This document shows, one piece after another, positions 46,964-56,879 of a DNA stretch of 64,000 bases; the first letter of the stretch is position 1; every line of letters starts with the position of its first letter. The DNA comes from Streptomyces sp. B21-105 (GTDB taxonomy: Bacteria > Actinomycetota > Actinomycetes > Streptomycetales > Streptomycetaceae). The position numbers and the translations under genes are program-made. The notes under the pieces are model-generated. The model saw nothing but the letters and a program-made list of their open reading frames with translations. It was not told the origin of the DNA and searched no databases. The stretch is from the NCBI RefSeq assembly GCF_036898465.1, contig NZ_JARUMJ010000001.1, positions 4,650,001-4,714,000 of the forward strand. Direction: 5' to 3'.

Positions 46964-49363
46964 GTGGCCGAGGCGGCAGACTTTCCGGGGATGCATCCCT
47001 CACCTGCCCGCCGGTGGCTGCGGCGCACCGGCGCACTGCTCGCCGGGGTGCCCTTGCTGGCCGGTCTCCTTCAGCTGCCCGCGCAGGCCGCCGGCCAGTC
47101 CCACGCCAAGGCCTCCTCCGACGCGGGAACCGTGGCCGTCGCCGTCGACTCGCTCACCCCCGCCGCACCCGGCGACGGGGACACCGTGACCGTCTCCGGC
47201 ACCGTCACCAACAACGGCAAGCAGGCGGTCACCGACGCCCACGTGGGCCTGAGCGTGGGCGCACCGCTCACCACCCGCTCGGCGATCGACAGCGCCGCCG
47301 GGCACGCGGACGCCCTCCCTGCCGACGGCACCGAAGTGGGCGGCAAGTACGTCGCCGCGTTCGCCAAGCTCACGCCGGGCGTCGCCGAGCCCTTCACCAT
47401 CTCCGTCCCCGTCGGCAAGCTCGGCCTAGACAAGGACGGCGTCTACCCGCTGAGTGTCGCCCTGTCCGGCGAGACGTCGGCCAAGCAGTGGGAACAGGTC
47501 CTGGGCGTGCAGCGGACGTTCCTGCCGTGGCAGCCCGACGCCGCGGGCACCCGCACCCGGACGACCGTGCTGTGGCCGCTGACCTCCGGCGTCCACATGA
47601 CGGCGGAGACCGGCTCGAACGCCCAGCAGACGCCGGTCTTCCTCAACGACGACCTGGCCCATGAGATCGCTCCCGGCGGCCGCCTCGACCAGCTCCTGAG
47701 CCTCGGCAGGGCACTCGACGTCACCTGGGTGATCGACCCGGACCTACTGGCATCCGTCGACGCCATGACCGGCAGCTACGGGATCCGCGGCGAGGGCGAC
47801 GCCCCCACGGCCGGCACCCGGCAGGCCGTCGCCAAGCAGTGGCTCGCCGATCTGCAGAGCGCGGTGACCGGCAAGGAAGTCGTGGCGCTGCCCTTCGCCG
47901 ATCCCGACCTGGCCTCGCTCGCGCACAACGGCACCGGCGTCACCGGCTCGCTCAACCAGCTCAAGGCCGCCACCGACGTCGCCGCCACCACCGTGGAGAC
48001 TGTGCTCCACGTCACCCCGAACACCGACTTCGCCTGGCCGGTGGAAGGCGCCGTCGACCCCTCGATCGTGAAGGTCGCCACCTCCGCCGGCGCCGACAAG
48101 GTGATCGCGCGCAGCGACAGCCTGACAGACGGCGACCTCTCCTACACGCCGTCCGCAGCCCGGCCGATCGGTGGCGGCACCACGGCGGTGGTGGCGGACG
48201 CGCGGCTGTCGACGGCGTTCCAGGGTGATCTGACGAGGGCATCCGCGACCACGCTCGCCGTGCAGGAGTTCCTCGCGCAGAGCCTCGAGCTGAACCTGCA
48301 GACGGACAAACAGCGCAGCATCGTCGTCGCCCCGCAGCGCATGCAGACCGCTTCCCAGGCCCGGGCGCTGTCACAGGCCCTCACGACGCTCCAGACCGGC
48401 ACCTGGTCGCAGTCCCAGCCGCTCGCGGCGGCCGCCAAGGCCAAGCCCGATCCCCGCGCCAGCACCAGGGTGCCGTCGAAGAATTCGTACCCCTCCGCGC
48501 TGCGCAAGCAGCAACTGCCCCGGTCGGCATTCGAGCAGATGGCCGAGACCCAGGAGGAACTCGACAACTTCAAGGTGATCCTCGCTCGGGAAGCCCGTGT
48601 GGTGACTCCCTTCGGGCGGGCCATAAACCGCGAGATGTCCACCTCCTGGCGGGGCCGCAGCACCGAAGCGAGCGCCTTCCGGCAGAGCGTGCGGGCGTAC
48701 CTCGACACGCTCACCGGTCAGGTCAAGCTGATCGACAAGTCGGGCACGAAGCTTTCCGGGCGCAGCGCCACGATCCCGGTGACGGTGCAGAACAACCTGG
48801 TGCAGGGCGTCGACCACCTGATTCTGCGGCTCACATCGACGAACCCGACCCGTCTGGAGATCGTCGGCGACGACTACGCCGAGCAGCGGATCACCGTCTC
48901 CGGTGGACACACGTCGACGGTGAAGTTCCCCACGTCCGCCAACGTCAACGGCCAGACACGGGTGATCGCGCAGCTGTACACCGAGGACGGCCAGAAGTAC
49001 GGCCAGGCGGTCGCCTTCGAGGTGAAGGTCACCGAGATCACGGCCACCGTGATGCTGGTCATCGGCGGCGGCGTCCTGCTCCTCGTGCTGGCGGGCTTCC
49101 GTATGTACACCCAGCGCAAGCGCGCCGCGGCCCGGGCGACCGAGGAACCGGACGAGGCCCAGGAGACCGGTGAGGCCGGCTCCGGCGCTGCGGACGAGCC
49201 CGCCGCCGGGCAGGAGAATCCCGGGGATGCCGAGGATCACACCGGTGAGGAGTCCGGCGTCCCGACCGGCCCGGACACCCCGCAGCAGCCGAGTGACGGG
49301 ACACCGGACACCGCAGCGGAAAGCGCGGACCCGTCCGGCACGGGTGAGAGAGTGGACCGTTGA
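46964..49363 (+). CDS. Large secreted, C-terminally anchored protein (DUF6049-like)
   Basis: A 799-residue protein from GTG 46964. A signal peptide (RRTGALLAGVPLLAGLLQLP, cleaved near AQA) is followed by about 650 extracellular residues and a single membrane anchor (TATVMLVIGGGVLLLVLAGF) with a charged, Glu/Gly-rich cytosolic tail. VSGTVTNNGKQAVTDAHVGL resembles a beta-sandwich repeat. It lies just upstream of murJ and is conserved at this place in actinobacteria. A role in the cell envelope is likely, but the function is unknown. Confidence 0.8.
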   Translation: MAEAADFPGMHPSPARRWLRRTGALLAGVPLLAGLLQLPAQAAGQSHAKASSDAGTVAVAVDSLTPAAPGDGDTVTVSGTVTNNGKQAVTDAHVGLSVGAPLTTRSAIDSAAGHADALPADGTEVGGKYVAAFAKLTPGVAEPFTISVPVGKLGLDKDGVYPLSVALSGETSAKQWEQVLGVQRTFLPWQPDAAGTRTRTTVLWPLTSGVHMTAETGSNAQQTPVFLNDDLAHEIAPGGRLDQLLSLGRALDVTWVIDPDLLASVDAMTGSYGIRGEGDAPTAGTRQAVAKQWLADLQSAVTGKEVVALPFADPDLASLAHNGTGVTGSLNQLKAATDVAATTVETVLHVTPNTDFAWPVEGAVDPSIVKVATSAGADKVIARSDSLTDGDLSYTPSAARPIGGGTTAVVADARLSTAFQGDLTRASATTLAVQEFLAQSLELNLQTDKQRSIVVAPQRMQTASQARALSQALTTLQTGTWSQSQPLAAAAKAKPDPRASTRVPSKNSYPSALRKQQLPRSAFEQMAETQEELDNFKVILAREARVVTPFGRAINREMSTSWRGRSTEASAFRQSVRAYLDTLTGQVKLIDKSGTKLSGRSATIPVTVQNNLVQGVDHLILRLTSTNPTRLEIVGDDYAEQRITVSGGHTSTVKFPTSANVNGQTRVIAQLYTEDGQKYGQAVAFEVKVTEITATVMLVIGGGVLLLVLAGFRMYTQRKRAAARATEEPDEAQETGEAGSGAADEPAAGQENPGDAEDHTGEESGVPTGPDTPQQPSDGTPDTAAESADPSGTGERVDR

Positions 49364-49407
49364 GGATGTCGTGGCCGGTGGGCCCGGGACGATGAGGTGG
49401 GGTAACC

Positions 49408-51699
49408 ATGAACGCGCCGTACGAGGGTGACCGCGGCCAGGCCGCGGGCGGCTCGGGCCCTCCCGAGGGCATGCCGCCCGAGAACGGACAGGTGCCGCCG
49501 CAGCACCCCGCGGACATGTACCTCCAGGACGCCTACGACCAGGACCCCTACCGGTCCCAGGACCTCACCGCGCAGGACCCGGTCGCCGAGGCGCTCTACG
49601 ACCGCGCCGCGCACCCCCCGCCGCCGCCCGGCGCCCACCAGCCGCCGCAGCCGCTCTACGGCACGCCCCCGCAGTCCCCGTACGCCCCCGACCCGCGTAT
49701 GTGGGCCCAGACCCCGGCGCCCGAGCCTGAGGGCCCCACCCAGTACCTGCCCTACGGCGACAACCCGCGCACCACCCGGTTCGTCGGCGTCGACGACCTG
49801 GTGACACACTCCGGCGAGCAGCAGCACCAGCCCGACGCCTTCGCCCACCTCTTCCGGGACCAGCAGCAGAGCGGTCACCCCCAGCAGCAGGCCGGCTCGG
49901 CGGAGCCCCCGGCTGTGCCGGGCCCGGCACAGCCTCCCGGCGGACCGGCGGGGGCTGCCCGCTATCAGACCCCGGCGTCCCCTTCCCCCGCGGTGGACCA
50001 GACGATGAACCTCACCGCCACGCCCGACGCCGCTCCCGTGCCCGACGCCGCGGTTGCCCCGAAGAAGGGCGGCCGCGCCGCGGGTCTGCTGAAGTCCAGC
50101 GCCGTCATGGCGGCGGGCACGATGGTCTCCCGCCTCACCGGCTTCGTCCGTTCCGCGCTGATCGTCTCGGCACTGGGCATCGGTGTCCTCGGCGACACCT
50201 TCCAGGTCGCCTACCAGCTGCCGACGATGATCTACATCCTGACCGTCGGCGGCGGCCTCAACTCCGTCTTCGTGCCGCAGCTCGTGCGCGCCATGAAGGA
50301 GGACGAGGACGGCGGCGAGGCCTTCGCCAACCGGCTGCTCACCCTGGTCATGGTGGCGCTGGGCGTGCTCACGGTCGCCGCGATCGCCGCGGCCCCCGTC
50401 CTGATCCGCCTTTTGTCCGACTCGGTCGCCAGCAACCCGGCGGCCAACGAGGTCGGCGTCACCTTCGTCCGCTACTTCCTGCCCTCGATCTTCTTCATGG
50501 GCGTCCACGTGGTGATGGGTCAGATCCTCAACGCGCGCGGGAAGTTCGGCGCGATGATGTGGACGCCGGTCCTCAACAACATCGTCATCATCGTGACGCT
50601 GGGCATGTTCATCTGGGTCTACGGCACCTCCGCCGACTCGGGCATGAAGGTCACGACCATCCCGCCGGAGGCCGAGCGGCTGCTCGGCGTCGGGATCCTG
50701 CTCGGCCTGGTCGTGCAGGCCCTCGCGATGATCCCGTACCTGCGCGAGACCGGGTTCCGACTGCGGCTGCGCTTCGACTGGAAGGGCCACGGGCTCGGCA
50801 AGGCCGCGACCCTCGCCAAGTGGACCGTCCTGTTCGTCCTGGCCAACCAGGCCGGCGCGCTCGTCGTCTCCCAGCTGTCCACGTCGGCCGGCGAGGACTC
50901 GCCGGTCGAGGGCACCGGCCTCGCGGCCTACGCGAACGCCCAGCTCATCTGGGGCCTGCCGCAGGCCATCATCACCGTCTCCCTGATGGCCGCGCTGCTG
51001 CCCCGCATCTCCCGCTCGGCCGCCGAGGGCGACGGCGGCGCGGTCCGCGACGACATCTCGCAGGGCCTGCGCACCACCGCCGTCGCGATCGTGCCGATCG
51101 CCTTCGGCTTCCTCGCCCTCGGCATCCCGATGTGCACGCTGATCTTCGGCTCCTCGGGCACCAGCGAAGCCACCAACATGGGCTTCATGCTGATGGCCTT
51201 CGGCCTCGGCCTGATCCCCTACTCCGTGCAGTACGTCGTCCTGCGCGCCTTCTACGCCTACGAAGACACCCGCACCCCCTTCTACAACACGGTCATCGTG
51301 GCCGCGGTCAACGCGAGCGCCGCGGCGCTCTGCTACTTCGTCCTGCCCGCCCGCTGGGCGGTGGTCGGCATGGCGGCCTCCTACGGCCTGGCGTACGCGA
51401 TCGGGGTCGGCGTCGCCTGGAACCGGCTGCGCAAGCGGCTCGGCGGCGACCTCGACGGCTCCCACGTCCTGCGCACGTACGCCCGTCTGTGCATCGCCTC
51501 CGTACCGGCCGCCCTGATCAGCGGCGCGGCCTGCTACGGCATCGGCCACAGCCTCGGCCAGGGCGTCCTGGGCTCGTTCGCCGCGCTGCTGGCCGGCGGG
51601 GCGCTGCTGCTCGGCGTCTTCTTCGTCGCCGCCCGCCGCATGCGCATCGAGGAGCTCAACTCGCTCGTGGGTATGGTGCGCGGACGCCTGGGTCGCTGA
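49408..51699 (+). CDS. murJ: MurJ/MviN lipid II flippase with long cytosolic leader
   Basis: A 763-residue protein. About 225 N-terminal residues are Pro/Gln/Gly-rich and cytosolic. The MurJ core has about 14 membrane spans starting KSSAVMAAGTMVSRLTGFVR; the conserved LGDTFQVAYQLPTMIYIL and VFVPQLVRAMKEDEDGGEAF follow. MurJ flips lipid II for peptidoglycan synthesis. In mycobacteria the protein is fused to a kinase-like domain, while here that domain is the next gene. ATG 49408 lies 44 bp after the preceding stop. Confidence 0.92.
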   Translation: MNAPYEGDRGQAAGGSGPPEGMPPENGQVPPQHPADMYLQDAYDQDPYRSQDLTAQDPVAEALYDRAAHPPPPPGAHQPPQPLYGTPPQSPYAPDPRMWAQTPAPEPEGPTQYLPYGDNPRTTRFVGVDDLVTHSGEQQHQPDAFAHLFRDQQQSGHPQQQAGSAEPPAVPGPAQPPGGPAGAARYQTPASPSPAVDQTMNLTATPDAAPVPDAAVAPKKGGRAAGLLKSSAVMAAGTMVSRLTGFVRSALIVSALGIGVLGDTFQVAYQLPTMIYILTVGGGLNSVFVPQLVRAMKEDEDGGEAFANRLLTLVMVALGVLTVAAIAAAPVLIRLLSDSVASNPAANEVGVTFVRYFLPSIFFMGVHVVMGQILNARGKFGAMMWTPVLNNIVIIVTLGMFIWVYGTSADSGMKVTTIPPEAERLLGVGILLGLVVQALAMIPYLRETGFRLRLRFDWKGHGLGKAATLAKWTVLFVLANQAGALVVSQLSTSAGEDSPVEGTGLAAYANAQLIWGLPQAIITVSLMAALLPRISRSAAEGDGGAVRDDISQGLRTTAVAIVPIAFGFLALGIPMCTLIFGSSGTSEATNMGFMLMAFGLGLIPYSVQYVVLRAFYAYEDTRTPFYNTVIVAAVNASAAALCYFVLPARWAVVGMAASYGLAYAIGVGVAWNRLRKRLGGDLDGSHVLRTYARLCIASVPAALISGAACYGIGHSLGQGVLGSFAALLAGGALLLGVFFVAARRMRIEELNSLVGMVRGRLGR

Positions 51700-51837
51700 G
51701 ACAAGGGGTAGGCGCACAACCATCGCCCGCCGCTGCGTGTCGTGCATAGCGGCGGACTGTGGGCACAATTGGGTTCGGCGTCGGACGGCGCGCACGGGGT
51801 CGGACGGCGCGCAATGGATGGGGAGGCAGGAACGACG

Positions 51838-53553
51838 GTGGCAGAACGGAGCACAGCTGCCGTCGACGTGGCAGACAACAGCGGTGACGAGCCGCTGACC
51901 GCACAAGCGGACCAGTCCACGGCCGACGGGGTGGTCAAGAACCGGGAGCAGGACACGGACAGCGACGAGGCACAGGGGAGCGGCGGGACGGAGCGTCCCG
52001 GAAAGGCCTCACCGCCGGAACTGCACAGCGGTCACAAGCTCGCCAGACGCTACCGCCTCGAAGAGTGCGTCACCCGTCTGGACGGTTTCAGCAGTTGGCG
52101 TGCGGTCGACGAGAAGCTTCGTCGGGCCGTGGGCGTCCACATCCTGCCCGCGGACCATTCACGGGCCCGTTCGGTGCTGGCCGCGGCCCGCTCCTCCGCC
52201 CTGCTCGGCGATCCCCGCTTCGTCCAGGTGCTGGACGCCGTCGAGGAGAACGACCTCGTCTACGTGGTCCACGAATGGCTGCCCGACGCCACCGAACTGA
52301 CCGCGTTGCTCGCGGCCGGTCCGCTGGAGCCGCACGACGCCTACCAGATGGTCAGTCAGATCGCCTCCGCGATGGCGGCGGCACACCGCGAAGGCCTGTC
52401 GCACCTGCGGCTGAACCCCAACGCCGTGCTGCGCACCTCCTCGGGGCAGTGGCGCATCCGCGGCCTCGCCGTGAACGCCGCCCTGCGCGGCGTCGCCACC
52501 GACACCCCCCAGCGCGCCGACACCGAGGCGATCGGCGCCCTGCTCTACGCGGCGCTCACGCAGCGCTGGCCCTACGAGAACGACGCCTACGGGCTGTCCG
52601 GCCTGCCCAAGGACGTGGGGCTGATCGCACCCGACCAGGTGCGCGCCGGCGTCCACCGCGGGTTGTCGGAGCTGTCCATGCGCGCGCTCGTCAACGACGG
52701 CGCGACCGCATCCCGGCACGAGGCCGCCTGCACCACGCCGGAGGAGCTGGTGAAGGCGATCGGTGAGATGCCCCGCATCCGCCCGCCGGAGCCGGCGTTC
52801 ACCGCACCGCCGGAGTACCAGCGCACGACGTACCAACAGGGCACCTACGGCCGCCCCGCGCCACACCCGGGCGCCGCTCAGCGAGTGCCGGTGCCGCCGG
52901 CTCCGCTGCAGGGCCGCACCGGCAGGGCCCTGAAGTGGGCGGTCTCCGCCCTACTCATCGCCGCGCTCGGACTCGGCAGCTGGCAACTCGCGGACGCCCT
53001 GATGGACCGCGCCAAGCCCGACGACACCGACCAGACGCAGACGACCGACGAGGGCGACAAGAGCAGCACGGCGCCCAAGCCGGTCAGTGTCCTCAAGATC
53101 CACGATGCCTCCGAGTACTACCCGGACGGCACCCCGCAGCACGCCAACGACGCGAAGCTCACCTACGACGGCGACAGTTCGACCTACTGGCGGTCGCGCT
53201 CCTTCGACGAGGGGCCCGTGCTCGCGCCGTACAAGAAGGGGGTGGGCATCGTCTACGACCTCGGCTCGGAGAAGGACGTCTCAGCGGTCTCCATAGGGCT
53301 TCTCTACAGCGGCGACTACACCGCAGCCGGCCTGTACGCGGCCGATTCGCTCTCGTCGTCGGCTCCTCTGTCGTCCATGAAGAAGATCGCCGAAGCCCGG
53401 ACGTCCGGTCGGGAACTGAAGATTCCCGCCAAGACAGCGGTGAAGACGCGATACGTTCTCGTATGGATCACCGCCGCGCCCAAGAACGCCCGCGACCAAT
53501 GGACTGGCGACGGCTACAAGCAGGCCATCACCGACGTGAAGTTCACGGGCTGA
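51838..53553 (+). CDS. Membrane pseudokinase with a discoidin-like outer domain
   Basis: A 571-residue protein. The kinase-like domain spans about residues 60-310, but the catalytic loop reads LSHLRLNPNAVLRTSSGQ instead of HRD-x4-N, there is no Lys in VAIK, and DFG is lost (RGLAVNAALRG). One membrane span (WAVSALLIAALGLGSWQLAD) is followed by a domain with YYPDGTPQHANDAKLTYDGD and VGIVYDLGSEKDVSAVSIG, like F5/8C domains. In Mtb the same parts are fused to MviN (FhaA-binding). Start: GTG 51838 (AGGA upstream) or ATG 51814. Confidence 0.85.
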   Translation: MAERSTAAVDVADNSGDEPLTAQADQSTADGVVKNREQDTDSDEAQGSGGTERPGKASPPELHSGHKLARRYRLEECVTRLDGFSSWRAVDEKLRRAVGVHILPADHSRARSVLAAARSSALLGDPRFVQVLDAVEENDLVYVVHEWLPDATELTALLAAGPLEPHDAYQMVSQIASAMAAAHREGLSHLRLNPNAVLRTSSGQWRIRGLAVNAALRGVATDTPQRADTEAIGALLYAALTQRWPYENDAYGLSGLPKDVGLIAPDQVRAGVHRGLSELSMRALVNDGATASRHEAACTTPEELVKAIGEMPRIRPPEPAFTAPPEYQRTTYQQGTYGRPAPHPGAAQRVPVPPAPLQGRTGRALKWAVSALLIAALGLGSWQLADALMDRAKPDDTDQTQTTDEGDKSSTAPKPVSVLKIHDASEYYPDGTPQHANDAKLTYDGDSSTYWRSRSFDEGPVLAPYKKGVGIVYDLGSEKDVSAVSIGLLYSGDYTAAGLYAADSLSSSAPLSSMKKIAEARTSGRELKIPAKTAVKTRYVLVWITAAPKNARDQWTGDGYKQAITDVKFTG

Positions 53554-53579
53554 CGTCTCACCGGAAGGGGAGGAGGCCC

Positions 53580-54323
53580 ATGCCGGACGGCGCCGCACAC
53601 GACCCAGTGAGCGACATGGACCTCCTCGCCCGCCACGTCGAGGGCGACCCCGACGCCTTCGGCGAGCTCGTACGGCGTCACCGTGACCGCCTCTGGGCGG
53701 TGGCCCTGCGCACGCTGGGAGACCGCGAGGAAGCCGCTGACGCCGTCCAGGACGCCCTCGTGTCCGCCTACCGGGCCGCCCACACCTTCCGCGGCCAGTC
53801 CGCCGTCACGACCTGGCTGCACCGCATCACGGTGAACGCCTGCCTCGACCGGGCGCGCAAGGCGGCTTCCCGCAAAACCTCACCGGTCGACGACGCCGAA
53901 CGGCTGGAGCAGCTGCTGGAGCCGCACGAGTCCGCGTCCGCCCCCGCCGAACGCAACGACCTGCACCGCCAGCTCATCGAGGCGCTCGGCACCCTCCCGC
54001 CCGACCAGCGCGCCGCACTGGTCCTCGTGGACATGCAGGGCTACCCCGTCGCCGAGGCCGCCCAGGTGCTCGACGTGCCGACCGGGACCGTCAAGAGCCG
54101 CTGCGCCCGTGGCAGAGCGAGACTCCTGCCCCTGCTCACCCATCTGCGGCCGGGCGGCGGTGACGCCGACAAGAACCCCGAGGCCGGCAGAAGACGGGGG
54201 TCAGGACGGAACCAGGCGCAGGGGACATCCGTCCCACCGGCAGCGGAACCTCATGTCGAGGGTCCGGACGGCGCCGGGACAGGCGATTCCACTGCAGTGA
54301 AGGGCGGAGGTGGGCGGGCGTGA
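53580..54323 (+). CDS. sigM: ECF sigma factor, sigma-M type
   Basis: A 247-residue ECF sigma factor. Sigma region 2 spans FGELVRRHRDRLWAVALRTL to FRGQSAVTTWLHRITVNACL, and region 4 includes LPPDQRAALVLVDMQGYPVA and GTVKSRCARGRARLLPLL. The C-terminal 55 residues are a low-complexity Gly/Pro extension. The next gene overlaps by 4 bp and encodes its probable anti-sigma factor. The locus order (murJ, pseudokinase, sigma, anti-sigma, trxB, trxA) matches the mycobacterial sigM region, which is the basis for the symbol. Confidence 0.87.
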   Translation: MPDGAAHDPVSDMDLLARHVEGDPDAFGELVRRHRDRLWAVALRTLGDREEAADAVQDALVSAYRAAHTFRGQSAVTTWLHRITVNACLDRARKAASRKTSPVDDAERLEQLLEPHESASAPAERNDLHRQLIEALGTLPPDQRAALVLVDMQGYPVAEAAQVLDVPTGTVKSRCARGRARLLPLLTHLRPGGGDADKNPEAGRRRGSGRNQAQGTSVPPAAEPHVEGPDGAGTGDSTAVKGGGGRA

Positions 54324-55219
54324 CATCCACGAGAGACACGACCGGGCACCCGGACGTCGCAGAGATCTCCGACCTCACCGAGGGCCTGCTCGATCCCGCC
54401 CGGAGCGCCGCCGTCCGCCGACACCTGGACACCTGCACCCTCTGCGCGGACGTCCATGACTCGCTGGAGGAGATCCGAGACCTCCTCGGCACGCAGCCCG
54501 AACCGCCGCGCATGCCGGGCGCTGTCGCCCGCCGTATCGACGCCGCCCTCGCCGCCGAGGCCCTGCTTGGCGCCACGGCCGCCGACGCGGAAGCGGCCTC
54601 TGTTTCACGTGAAACAACGACGGCCCCAGGCCGCCCCGCGGGGCATGCCCGCAGCACCACCACTGGGCCGGGCCGGAAAAGCCAGAAGGGCGGCAGCGGC
54701 CGCACGCGGCTCGGTCGTCGTCGGGTAGCCGTCCTCGGCGCGGTCTTCACCGCGGCGGCACTGGGACTCGGCTCGGTCCTGGTGTCGTCCCTCACGGGCG
54801 GCGGGAGCCCGGGCACCACGGCGCATCAGACCGCCGTGCCGGACACCTTCTCCACCAGCAAGCTCGAGGGGCAGGTCGCCGCTCTCCTGACCAAGGCCGG
54901 AGGCTCCCGCACCCCGCAGAGCAAGGGCATCCAGGGAGAGACCGGCGACGAGTCCGGCAGCGAAACCGGCAAGGGATCGCCCCGAGTCCTGCGACAGCCC
55001 ACGCTTCCGTCGTGCGTGCAGCAGGGGATCGGCCGCAGCGAGCCGGCTCTCGCCACTGAAGAGGGCACCTACCAGGGGACGCCGGCTCTGCTCGTCGTAC
55101 TCCCCGACACTTCGGACAGCACCCGGGTCGACGCCTACGTCATGGACAGGACCTGCGTGGATCATGCATCGGCGAGCCCGGCCGACGTTCTGCTGACGAC
55201 CACTTACACCCGTCGCTGA
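54320..55219 (+). CDS. Anti-sigma factor with zinc-finger-like N-terminus
   Basis: A 299-residue membrane protein from GTG 54320, overlapping the sigM stop by 4 bp (GTGA). Residues 1-55 contain an H-x3-C-x2-C zinc-type anti-sigma motif (RRHLDTCTLCADVHDSLEEI). One membrane span (VAVLGAVFTAAALGLGSVLV) lies near 140-160, and the rest is outside. In this family the N-terminus binds the sigma factor until a signal releases it. A parS inside the gene encodes VSRETT near residue 95. Confidence 0.85.
   Translation: MTSTRDTTGHPDVAEISDLTEGLLDPARSAAVRRHLDTCTLCADVHDSLEEIRDLLGTQPEPPRMPGAVARRIDAALAAEALLGATAADAEAASVSRETTTAPGRPAGHARSTTTGPGRKSQKGGSGRTRLGRRRVAVLGAVFTAAALGLGSVLVSSLTGGGSPGTTAHQTAVPDTFSTSKLEGQVAALLTKAGGSRTPQSKGIQGETGDESGSETGKGSPRVLRQPTLPSCVQQGIGRSEPALATEEGTYQGTPALLVVLPDTSDSTRVDAYVMDRTCVDHASASPADVLLTTTYTRR
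54602..54615. other. parS: parS site within the anti-sigma gene
   Basis: A perfect parS in frame, encoding Val-Ser-Arg-Glu-Thr in the linker before the membrane span. Confidence 0.93.
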
Positions 55220-55410
55220 CGCCCGTCACACGCATCGCCGGCATCCTCTGTCGCGCATCATCCCTCTGCCGGCGTTCCCTGCGGTCTCGTCCCTCCGTGT
55301 GCCCGGACACACCGGGAATGCGCGCCCCTTAGGATCCGTTGGGTGGGGTGAGAGTCCAAGTGGCTCCCACCGCTCGACCGATGCAGTCCCCAGAGACGAG
55401 GAATCCAGCC

Positions 55411-56379
55411 GTGAGCGACGTCCGTAACGTGATCATCATCGGCTCCGGTCCCGCCGGCTACACCGCCGCGCTGTACACCGCGCGCGCGTCGCTGAAGCCG
55501 CTGGTGTTCGAAGGCGCAGTCACCGCGGGCGGTGCTCTGATGAACACCACCGAGGTCGAGAACTTCCCCGGCTTCCAGGACGGCATCATGGGCCCCGAGC
55601 TCATGGACAACATGCGCGCCCAGGCCGAGCGCTTCGGTGCCGAGCTGATCCCCGACGACATCGTCTCCGTGGACCTCACCGGTGAGATCAAGACCGTCAC
55701 GGACACCGCCGGCACTATCCACCGTGCCAAGGCCGTCATCGTGACCACCGGATCCCAGCACCGCAAGCTCGGCCTGCCGAACGAGGACGCCCTGTCCGGC
55801 CGCGGCGTCTCCTGGTGTGCCACCTGTGACGGCTTCTTCTTCAAGGACCAGGACATCGCCGTGATCGGCGGCGGCGACACCGCGATGGAGGAGGCCACCT
55901 TCCTCTCGCGCTTCGCCAAGTCCGTGACGATCGTCCATCGCCGGGACACGCTGCGCGCCTCCAAGGCGATGCAGGAGCGCGCCTTCGCCGACCCGAAGAT
56001 CAAGTTCATCTGGGACAGCGAGGTCGCGGAGATCCACGGTGACCCGAAGCTGGCCGGGCTGAAGCTGCGCAACCTCAAGACCGGCGAGCTGTCGGACCTG
56101 GCGGTGACCGGTCTGTTCATCGCCATCGGCCACGACCCGCGGACCGAGCTCTTCAAGGGCCAGCTCGACCTCGACGAGGAGGGCTACCTGAAGGTCGCCG
56201 CGCCGTCCACCCGCACCAACCTCACTGGTGTCTTCGCCGCCGGCGACGTCGTGGACCACACCTACCGCCAGGCGATCACCGCAGCCGGCACCGGCTGCTC
56301 CTCCGCTCTCGACGCTGAGCGCTACCTCGCCGCGCTCGCGGACGAGGAGCAGGCCGAGCCCGAGAAGACCACCGTCTGA
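55411..56379 (+). CDS. trxB: Thioredoxin-disulfide reductase
   Basis: A 322-residue flavoprotein that transfers electrons from NADPH to thioredoxin. [19 protein letters not shown] binds [23 protein letters not shown] holds the redox CATC and leads to the NADPH motif [17 protein letters not shown], and [20 protein letters not shown] is the second FAD motif. GTG 55411 is chosen because GAGGA lies 8 nt upstream. trxA follows after 43 bp. Confidence 0.96.
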   Translation: MSDVRNVIIIGSGPAGYTAALYTARASLKPLVFEGAVTAGGALMNTTEVENFPGFQDGIMGPELMDNMRAQAERFGAELIPDDIVSVDLTGEIKTVTDTAGTIHRAKAVIVTTGSQHRKLGLPNEDALSGRGVSWCATCDGFFFKDQDIAVIGGGDTAMEEATFLSRFAKSVTIVHRRDTLRASKAMQERAFADPKIKFIWDSEVAEIHGDPKLAGLKLRNLKTGELSDLAVTGLFIAIGHDPRTELFKGQLDLDEEGYLKVAAPSTRTNLTGVFAAGDVVDHTYRQAITAAGTGCSSALDAERYLAALADEEQAEPEKTTV

Positions 56380-56422
56380 CCCCCCTCCCCGCCCCCCTGC
56401 ACAGAGAAGTAAGGAGCCCCCT

Positions 56423-56755
56423 GTGGCCGGCACCCTGAAGAATGTGACCGACGCCGACTTCGAAGAGGTCGTCCTCAAGAGCGACAAGCCCGTCCTGGTG
56501 GACTTCTGGGCCGAGTGGTGCGGTCCGTGCCGCCAGATCGCTCCCTCCCTCGAGGCGATCGCCGCCGAGCACGGCGAGAAGATCGAGATCGTCAAGCTCA
56601 ACATCGACGAGAACCCGGCCACGGCAGCCAAGTACGGCGTCATGTCGATCCCGACCCTCAACGTGTACCAGGGCGGCGAGGTCGCCAAGACCATCGTCGG
56701 TGCCAAGCCGAAGGCTGCACTCGTACGCGACCTAGAGACCTTCATCTCCGAGTGA
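56423..56755 (+). CDS. trxA: Thioredoxin
   Basis: A 110-residue thioredoxin with the redox site WAEWCGPCRQIAP and the cis-Pro motif MSIPTLNVYQGG. AAGGAG lies upstream of GTG 56423. It is reduced by TrxB and keeps cytosolic proteins reduced. It is followed by a strong terminator. Confidence 0.97.
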   Translation: MAGTLKNVTDADFEEVVLKSDKPVLVDFWAEWCGPCRQIAPSLEAIAAEHGEKIEIVKLNIDENPATAAKYGVMSIPTLNVYQGGEVAKTIVGAKPKAALVRDLETFISE

Positions 56756-56792
56756 CGAACCGTGCGTGAGGCATCGCGCAGCTTCACGACAG

Positions 56793-56830
56793 ACACGTGT
56801 GGGCCAACCCCGGGGCTGGCCCACACGTGT
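56793..56830 (+). terminator. trxA terminator, abutting parS
   Basis: ACACGTGTGGGCCA (56793-56806) pairs perfectly with TGGCCCACACGTGT (56817-56830) around a 10-nt loop. The last two bases are shared with the parS at 56829. Confidence 0.88.
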
Positions 56831-56842
56831 TTCACGTGAAAC
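56829..56842. other. parS: parS site overlapping the trxA terminator
   Basis: A perfect GTTTCACGTGAAAC whose first two bases are the last two of the terminator arm. Confidence 0.93.
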
Positions 56843-56879
56843 ATCGGCCCGCCGAAAAAACCGGCGTACCGACAGGCCT

